Part shown: piece by piece, positions 1-6,599 of the stretch
Layout: each line of letters opens with the position of its first letter
Numbering within the stretch: position 1 is the first letter of the stretch
Assembly (NCBI GenBank): GCA_001970955.1
Contig: MPUH01001154.1
Coordinates: 1 to 22,669, forward strand
DNA length: 22,669 nucleotides
Origin: Stentor coeruleus
Lineage: Eukaryota > Ciliophora > Heterotrichea > Heterotrichida > Stentoridae
Direction: 5' to 3'
Notes under the pieces: model-generated
Database searches by the model: none
What the model saw: the letters and a program-made list of their open reading frames with translations, nothing else
What the model was told of the DNA's origin: nothing
Position numbers and translations under genes: made by a program

Positions 1-350
1 CTTACTTAGAAATCTCGCATTATAGAGATCTAATTTTATTCGATAAATCAATTAATTGGAATGTCTGAGATTTTGAATAACTATCTATAGACAGCATTTT
101 TTTTATAAATAAATTCTTAGCATTAATAAATAATATCTTTGGTGGTGATAGATAAAATAAATATGATTTAAGATTTTATTTGTCAATTATACTACTTTGG
201 TTTTTTAATTTTGTTATTCTGTTAATTTATCACAAATCATTTGTCCACAAATCTTAAAATTTCCCTATTTTGTTGATATTTTAGTATAATTTGTTATATA
301 AATACATTAGCATAATCTTAAAAATTATTTTCGTAATTGCATAAAATTTA
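1..350. other. AT-rich non-coding sequence
   Basis: No open frame with coding character, no tRNA-like arms and no ordered repeat was seen. The stretch ends at the TAA (348-350 on the minus strand) that closes the coding-like segment to its right. Confidence 0.5.
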
Positions 351-770
351 AAGTAGGTGGTAGTTAAGGTGGCATGATTTAGGCCTTGTCCAATCAAGAT
401 TTGTTTGTCCTAAGATCTCTTTCTTTAGGCAGATTCAGTATATTAAACCACTCGTTGTCGCTTGTGATTCTTTACTTGGATGAGGAGGTCTTTTCTTTAG
501 CGTCAAAATAATGGAGGCAAGTCTTGTGTTCACCTTATTTTTTTTGAAGAATCCAGCTTGCTTTAGGCATGTCTTGAAGTTCTTATAGTGTTCATAGCAA
601 ACTGGACATTTAGTTCTAGAAGTGCTATGGTGTTTTCTGGTTTGATGCAGTGAATAGGTACTATTGTTTAAATGAATTATATATTTTTCATCAGAACTTA
701 TAAGAAAATGAATATTTTTTAAGTATGTGATTTCACATTTACCAAAATATAAATTAGAATTGATATGTCT
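351..770 (-). pseudogene. Met-less coding-like remnant with an internal TGA
   Basis: Read on the minus strand from 770, a frame stays open for 111 codons to a TGA at 435-437, then for another 28 codons to TAA at 348-350. The stretch from about 350 to 660 is visibly richer in G+C than its surroundings, and the enrichment continues across the TGA, so the two parts look like one former coding region. The translation is basic and includes a CPVCYEHY segment (a lone Cys-x2-Cys) followed by a Lys/Arg-rich stretch. The frame contains no ATG and opens right after a TAA, so its start is missing or lies across an unrecognised intron. I do not recognise the family. It may be a decayed gene, the 3' exon of one, or part of a mobile element. 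Confidence 0.35.
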
Positions 771-1417
771 TTAAATATATTTATTTTACCGATATGAGGA
801 TCTTTTATGTAACTTTTAAATATTTATTTAAAAAACTTCTAAATTTTTTATGATTATATATAAAAAGTTTAAACATGTTTAGCTTTTAGATATTTCCTAT
901 ATAAAACTTAGTTCGAAATTAACTCTATTTTCCATTATATCTAGTAAAATATTTTATTACATAAGACTAACGGAAATAAATAAAATTTCTAACTACATTT
1001 TAACCATCATCTACCATAATATCCAAACTCTTATAGAAAAATTACCAATATTTAAAGCCTATCCACTTTTATTACTACAACACAATCATCAGTAGAAAAA
1101 ACTATCCTTATCCAAAATCTCCATTATCAAAACTAATACCATAATTCAACCTTATATAACCAGCATTCATACTTTATTTCAAACCTAAAACCTACATCCC
1201 TCCAATATCCACTACAAATATTCCACCTATAATCATTCCACACATTTATCAACTATTTAAATATTTCTTCATATAAATATTCAAAAAAATCTATCATCAT
1301 GCCAAAATTCTAAAACCTCATCTATTTTCCCCCAAAAACCAAACCTAAACTCAAAATCATTATCAAAACTTCGCATCAAACTCTTTCTCTTAATTTCTTC
1401 ATACTAAAAAATAAAAC
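771..1417. promoter_or_regulatory. 5' flank of the LRR gene, nearly G-free on the + strand
   Basis: No gene is seen here. From about 1000 to the ATG at 1418 the + strand is built almost only of A, T and C, with only a handful of G in about 400 bases. The same G-poor, C-containing bias precedes other + strand genes in the window, and its mirror image (C-poor, G-containing) precedes minus-strand genes. I read it as a promoter/5' flank signature; no discrete motif could be defined. Confidence 0.4.
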
Positions 1418-3732
1418 ATGGAAAGGATGAAAGCACATGATTCTACTTGGGAAAAACTCGACATGCTACTAAACAACGACGATTCTACTCTAACCCACGA
1501 ACTTAACCCAAAATATCTAAATCCTATAAGAAAAAATAGCTTAAACTCAGTAAGACTAGGTAAAAAAAAACACGGTATCAGAAGCATTTCTGCATCAAAA
1601 GACTTAAGTTTCAGAACCCAACGACCAGGAAGTTCATCATCAGGATCCAGAGTAGTAGTTTCATTAACTCCTGTTGCTGGACTTACTATTGGGCAAATAC
1701 AAGGTATATATACAGCAAAATGCTTAGATCTTGAAATACCTGTTCTTGCTGATCAGGAAAAACGTTTCTTCAAATACTGTACTACAACTTTCAAATACAG
1801 GAATTTTACTATAAGAGAAGCAGGACTTGGGGCAAACTCAGCGAAAAAAATCGGTGAAGCTGTGAGGAACAATCAAAATTTCGCATTTCTAGATTTGGGA
1901 AAAAATTCACTTAAAGACGAAGGGTCATTAGTTTTAGTCAAAACATTAAAAAAAAGCATGAATATTGTCCATTTAGACTTATCATCAAATGAAATTTCAG
2001 CTGAAGGTAGTGATGAGTTTTTAAAAGAACTTATTGGCCATGAAAGTATTGCAAGTTTGGATATATCATCAAATAATGGACTTCATCAGAATAAACTTGG
2101 TTTACATGGGGCGAAAATTATAAGTCAACTTTTGGTATTTAATCCGGTTTTAGTNGCCATGAAAGTATTGCAAGTTTGGATATATCATCAAATAATGGAC
2201 TTCATCAGAATAAACTTGGCTTACATGGGGCGAAAATTATAAGTCAACTTTTGGTATTTAATCCGGTTTTAGCTTTTTTAAATATATCAGGAGCTGGGCT
2301 TGGGGCTGAAGGTTTTGAGATTATTATGCAAAGTTTAGGAGGAAATTGTAAATTGGTGTCTTTGAATGTGTCGAATAATAATTTGGGGAGTAAGGTTGTT
2401 CAGAGGCTTACTGAAAAAGTAACTGGATCAGAAATGAAGGAAATTAATATTGGGAGAAATAGAATTGGTAATGAAGGATGCGAGTTTTTATCTATGTTGC
2501 TAAGTGGATTTTATGAAGGCAATTGTGGATTGTTAAAACTTGACCTTTCTGAAAATGAAATCACAACTTCAGGTCTCTCCAAGCTTTTTGCAGCGCTCCG
2601 CATAAACTCTCAACTAAAATTCATAAACCTGCAAAAAAACAATTTTTCCAAAGGTCTATCTCAAAACCTATACCAATTCCTATCAGAAAACGGGGCCTTA
2701 GACACTATAAACCTCTCTTCATGTGAACTAAAATCCGATGGTCTTCAAGGTTTATCAGAAGGTCTACAAAAAAACCTAAACCTAAAATCCCTTCTTTTAT
2801 CAAATAATTTCCTCCAAGACAAAGGTTGTGAAATAATCGCTTCTGGTTTATCAAAAAACAAATTCCTCAAAACCTTAGATTTATCTAATAACAAAATAAA
2901 AGATAAAGGTGGTCAATCATTAGCAAAAGCTCTTAATCTTAACAAAATCTTTGAAACGCTTATATTAAATGAAAACAATCTTAAAGATGAATCAGGTCAA
3001 GCATTAATAGAACTAGCAAGATATCGGAATAATATTATTAAAATATCTCTTGAGTTTAATCCGATGAATTTGAAATATATTTATGAAATGAAAGCTTATC
3101 TATCAAATAACTTAGCATTAAAACAAAAAAATACAGTGACGAAAATCCAGGAACAAGTTAAGAGAGCGAGATTTGATTCTAATGCTTTAGAAGATTTGCA
3201 GGATAAAATAGCATTGAAACAAAAGGAAAAAAATGATATTGAAGAAAAACTGAAAAAAAAAGGGAATAGACTAGAAGAAGAAAAAAATGCTGAAATACAG
3301 AAGCTTCAAAAACTTAAAGAGGAATATAAAGAACTTAGGGTTATGAGTATTAAAATGTCGAGTGAAATTGAATGGGCTCATTCGCAGATGAATGTAAAAA
3401 CTATATAGAGAGTTAGAATACAAAGTGAAAAGGAAATTAATGATTATTCGATGAAGATAGCTGAATTAAATAAAGAGATTAAAAATAAAGAAAAAGTGAG
3501 TATGTGATAAATAGGAATAACGCTTAAAGAAGAAAAATATATGCGACAAGGGAATAGTTGTGATATTATTAAGACATATGAGGATGAGATGAAAATTCAA
3601 GAGGCTGCTAAGAAAAATGCATTGAATATAAATAATATGCTTAAAAAACTTTTGGAAGATAAAAGGAGGCAGATTGATATACTTAAACATCCGAAGAAGT
3701 ATAAAGGAGGTCCATCATTTGGTTGTAGTTAA
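1418..3732 (+). CDS. Leucine-rich-repeat (ribonuclease-inhibitor type) protein with C-terminal coiled coil
   Basis: Predicted product of 721 aa once a 119-bp assembly duplication (2037-2155) and two 15-nt introns (3394-3408, 3500-3514) are removed; the remaining 2166 bases form one exact reading frame ending in TAA. The first about 120 residues are basic and Ser-rich with no clear fold. About 125-510 carry roughly a dozen 28-residue LRR_RI repeats of the form LxxLDLSxNxIxxxG. From about 530 to 710 the chain is highly charged (Lys/Glu) and predicted coiled coil, ending in a short Gly/Ser/Cys tail. Such LRR-plus-coil proteins are common scaffold or axoneme-associated proteins in ciliates; function and partner are not deducible here. 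The ATG at 1418 is the first in frame after the G-poor flank; ATG 1427 is an alternative. It converges on PUS3 with 123 bp between stop codons. Confidence 0.8.
2037..2272. repeat. Unmerged contig overlap around N2155
   Basis: Bases 2037-2153 reappear at 2156-2272 (offset 119) with one obvious difference (GGTTTACAT against GGCTTACAT). The single N lies between the copies. The offset is not a multiple of three, so it breaks the LRR frame; deleting 119 bases repairs it. Confidence 0.9.
3394..3408 (+). other. 15-nt intron 1 of the LRR gene
   Basis: The sequence GTAAAAACTATATAG contains an in-frame TAG. Removing it joins AAT to AGA and keeps the Lys/Glu-rich coiled-coil frame open. Length, GT...AG borders and the TATAG end fit heterotrich micro-introns. 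Confidence 0.85.
3500..3514 (+). other. 15-nt intron 2 of the LRR gene
   Basis: The sequence GTATGTGATAAATAG carries adjacent in-frame TGA and TAA codons. Excising it (phase 1) keeps the coiled-coil frame through to the TAA at 3730-3732. A 19-nt alternative starting at 3496 would break the frame. Confidence 0.85.
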
Positions 3733-3855
3733 TGCTAATGTTGATGTAAATATTTATGTTGATTATGTGTATTATTATATTTAAGGGTTATCAAAATCAA
3801 TCCATGGATAATCCTAGCAATGATAACATTGTCCTAAAATTTAATTGCATATTAT

Positions 3856-4791
3856 TTATTTAAGCTTTATTTTTTTTCTTTGTCTCACATCAGGCTGAAT
3901 ATTAACAAAAAGTTTATAAACACAATTAACAATTTGTAGTCTGACTATTAGATCTTCATATATCCTTCCTAAGCTTTTACTATTCCCAGAATCATTATAA
4001 TCAATTGGAAATTGTGTAGATTCAAAAACGCAGTCATATAAAATTAACCCAATTTCACTTGCAAGTTCATATTGAGGCTTTTGACCATTATGAAGAAGCA
4101 TTTCTTTTATTATTTCAGGTTCTTCTGAACCTTCACCAACTCTAAATAAAACTCCCATCATGCAACGAACTTGATGCCATAAGAATGAATACCCTTTAAT
4201 ATGCACTTCTCCTACTTCACCATTACACACAACAGAAATTGCTAGAATTCTTCTTTCAGTTGTCCTATTCTTTTCTGTGTCATCTTTACAAAAATTCTTA
4301 AAATCATGAATTCCAATAAAATATCTACTAGCCTCTTGCATTTTTTGCAAATTAAGATCTTTCTTCATGAAAAAATATCTATATTCCCTATAAAGGCAGC
4401 TAAATCTCGCATCAAAATGATGTGGTACTTTTACTGCTGATACAATCCTAATATCATCTGGTAGCTGATTATTCAAAATCTTCATATAATTATAGTTTCC
4501 TGTTGGACTATTCCTAAGTGTTATAGAAAATACATTCCCTAATGCAGATACTCCTTTATCCGTCCTACCACAAAGAGAATATCCACAGCTTTTCCTATCT
4601 CCAATCATAAAAGTCCGTATAAGTCCTTCAAAAATATGCTGCTCAACAGTATTTGTAGTATTAATCTGACTAGCAACACCCTAAATTTATCTTACATCAT
4701 AATTAAACCCAATATACGCAAACTTGAAAGCCATAAAAACTTTTTCACACTCATCCCAAGGCAAAAGTTTCTGTTTTTTCTTAGGTTCCAT
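3856..4791 (-). CDS. PUS3: tRNA pseudouridine(38/39) synthase, PUS3/Deg1 family
   Basis: Predicted to convert uridine 38/39 in the anticodon stem-loop of tRNAs to pseudouridine. The spliced product is 306 aa: exon 1 (4791-4696) encodes residues 1-32 and exon 2 begins at 4680. The TruA-fold active site is CGRTDKGVSA with catalytic Asp73. PUS3-type rather than bacterial TruA-type features include ASQINTTNTVEQHIFE near residues 35-50 and the downstream FDARFSCLYREYRYFF and FLWHQVRCMMG motifs. It is shorter than human PUS3 (about 480 aa) because it lacks long N- and C-terminal extensions. Without the intron the N-terminus would begin at an internal Met57 and lose conserved residues, so the start at 4791 is well supported. 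Its ATG lies 5 bp from the divergent TMEM231 ATG. Confidence 0.93.
4681..4695 (-). other. 15-nt intron of PUS3
   Basis: On the coding strand the sequence is GTAAGATAAATTTAG, in phase 0, and it supplies the only in-frame stop (TAG). Removing it joins FNYD to GVASQ and recreates the conserved PUS3 N-terminal region, which is strong homology-based support for splicing. Confidence 0.92.
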
Positions 4792-4796
4792 TATAA
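4792..4796. promoter_or_regulatory. 5-bp spacer between divergent start codons
   Basis: Only TATAA separates the PUS3 ATG (minus strand, 4791-4789) from the TMEM231 ATG (plus strand, 4797-4799). With the two start codons it forms an imperfect palindrome, CCATTATAAATGG. Any promoter elements must lie inside the coding region of the opposing gene. Confidence 0.5.
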
Positions 4797-5738
4797 ATGG
4801 CAGTACTTTTTTCTGAACCTCTACTCAAAGTTTACCGCGCATCAGCATTCAGTTGCAGCTATGTTTTTTGCTGGTTTCTCTTTATGACAGCTATAATTTT
4901 ACCTTTCTTCCTAGCTTTCTCAACCTACGACTTTTGGAAAAAACAAGAAACCTATTTAGAACAGGCAAAAGTTTTATACAGAAAAGAAATTTTGGTTATG
5001 ATTTACGCTGAAACAGAAACTTACACTGGAGAAACTATAGTAAAAACCCCTTCAAATTATATTTTTTCATCATTAGGAGGGGTTAATGATATGTTTTTTT
5101 CAGATTTCTCGCCTATGCTTATAAAATCAAGCTGGTTAGACTATAATTTTGATAACTACCCAGATATGTTTGAATTTAATATTACAGCATATACAAATCC
5201 AAGCAATATTAAAAGTGTTAAAGTTATGACATTTTATGATTATAGAATAAGAAGCAAGGTAAAATTAGATATGGTTAGCATGGCTTATGCTGAAGTTCAG
5301 ACTCCTACTGGTGCTTCTAATATATTTATAGATGGGAATTTAGAATTTAAACAAATCCAGCCTTTAAAAGCTGGGGCAATGGTTAGAAATGAATATAATA
5401 CTTCAGTACTTAGCCAGGTTTCTAGTTATCAAAATTATTTACCCTTGCTGATTTTAAGATATAATGATAGGAATTGTACAACTAATTATAATTATCAATC
5501 ATTAGTTATACCTAAAGGAGATGACGAAACATGCACAATTTCAATGAAAGTTAGAATCCCCACATATCAGAAATTCGAATACAGTCCAGGGTTTTTAGAG
5601 ACCATGAAATTTGCTTGGATCCAATATTTATGTTTGCTTATTCCTATAGCATATATGATTTATAATTTCGCATCTTTTATTTTTGATAATCAGGTATTAG
5701 AATCACATATCACTTATGATACTAAAATACCTAATTAA
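4797..5738 (+). CDS. TMEM231: Transmembrane protein 231 homologue (ciliary transition zone)
   Basis: A 313-aa protein, close to the 316 aa of human TMEM231. In animals TMEM231 is part of the MKS/B9 complex at the ciliary transition zone, the gate controlling entry of ciliary membrane proteins. Conserved features are the N-terminal FSEPLLKVYRA block, a first membrane helix at about 20-42, then FWKKQETYLEQ, a long luminal/extracellular domain with several Asn-x-Ser/Thr sites and the FIDGNLEFKQIQPL block, and a C-terminal YSPGFLETMKFAWIQY motif leading into the second helix at about 275-295. No intron is needed. The start is the only Met before the conserved block. It indicates a ciliated organism, as expected for a heterotrich. 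Confidence 0.92.
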   Translation: MAVLFSEPLLKVYRASAFSCSYVFCWFLFMTAIILPFFLAFSTYDFWKKQETYLEQAKVLYRKEILVMIYAETETYTGETIVKTPSNYIFSSLGGVNDMFFSDFSPMLIKSSWLDYNFDNYPDMFEFNITAYTNPSNIKSVKVMTFYDYRIRSKVKLDMVSMAYAEVQTPTGASNIFIDGNLEFKQIQPLKAGAMVRNEYNTSVLSQVSSYQNYLPLLILRYNDRNCTTNYNYQSLVIPKGDDETCTISMKVRIPTYQKFEYSPGFLETMKFAWIQYLCLLIPIAYMIYNFASFIFDNQVLESHITYDTKIPN

Positions 5739-5826
5739 AATAAAGTAAAAAATCCTAGCTAATATTAATAATATACCATTTTATACTATATTAAACTTAT
5801 CTTTCTTTAGCAATCAGTAATCTAAA

Positions 5827-6544
5827 ATGGAAATAAATAGAATACTTTTTCCAGCACCACCTTGCCTATACACCGAACACCAGTTTATCCTCCTATCATT
5901 TCTATTCTACACATACCTTCAAAGCCTTCCTCCAGTAAGCTTAACTTTGACATCTTACATATCATACCCAGTCAATATAATCCGTGATTCTAACAGTGTC
6001 CCTCATACCCATGCGAAAAATTTCATCGATGCTAGCTACGCAATCGGCTACTTAATGGCCCAAGACCGTCTTTGGCAACTTGACACATACAATCGAATCG
6101 CTATAGGGTGTCTTTCTGAATTCCTTGGGGAAAAGGCTTTAAATATCCGATATCTTTATGAGGAACATAAAAATCCAAGTATGATAGAAAGAGACCTCAA
6201 AACAGTATCCCCTGAAGCTCTAAAAGTCCTTAACACATTTGCTTCAGGGATCAATGCTGGAGCTAAAGACCAATGGTTACCAATTGGATACTATATAACC
6301 AGAAATGTTTGGGAAGATTTCTCTATATCAGATATACAAGCTAACCTATATCTAATGTCTATTAGGCTTAGTACCCCTTGGGAAACGATATATTAAAGCA
6401 TCAATTATTAGATTTAGTTTGTGAGGAATCAAATAATTTATATCTGATATCAAATACACAAAGCCTAAAGCATTTATTATATCAGAAAACGAACTACCTG
6501 AAGAACTAAAAGGGCCAAAGTGTTTTATTAGAAAAACACAGTAA
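5827..6544 (+). pseudogene. Truncated, frameshifted penicillin-acylase (Ntn-hydrolase) relic
   Basis: The first 189 codons (5827-6396) match the alpha-chain start of penicillin amidases: a hydrophobic N-terminus, then IIRDSNSVPHTHA, GYLMAQDRLWQLD and a LSEFLGEKAL block. The frame then closes at TAA 6394-6396. Homology-like reading continues after a 2-base shift at an AT dinucleotide run near 6388 (ILKHQLLDLVCEES), and after a second shift near 6445 (DIKYTKPKAFIISENE) to a TAA at 6542-6544. Full-length family members are about 700-850 aa and need the catalytic N-terminal Ser of the beta chain, which is absent: the kinesin gene starts 55 bp later. No 15-nt intron resolves the shifts. A decayed fragment is most likely; a sequencing indel could explain a shift but not the missing beta chain. 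Confidence 0.65.
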
Positions 6545-6599
6545 ATATAATCAATTTACCTAAAATCTTAATACTTCATATCTTTAAGATACCTTATAA

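Noticed and set aside
4636..4887. Plus-strand frame overlapping the PUS3 5' end and TMEM231 start
   Set aside because: It is antisense to the conserved PUS3 N-terminus and out of frame with TMEM231.
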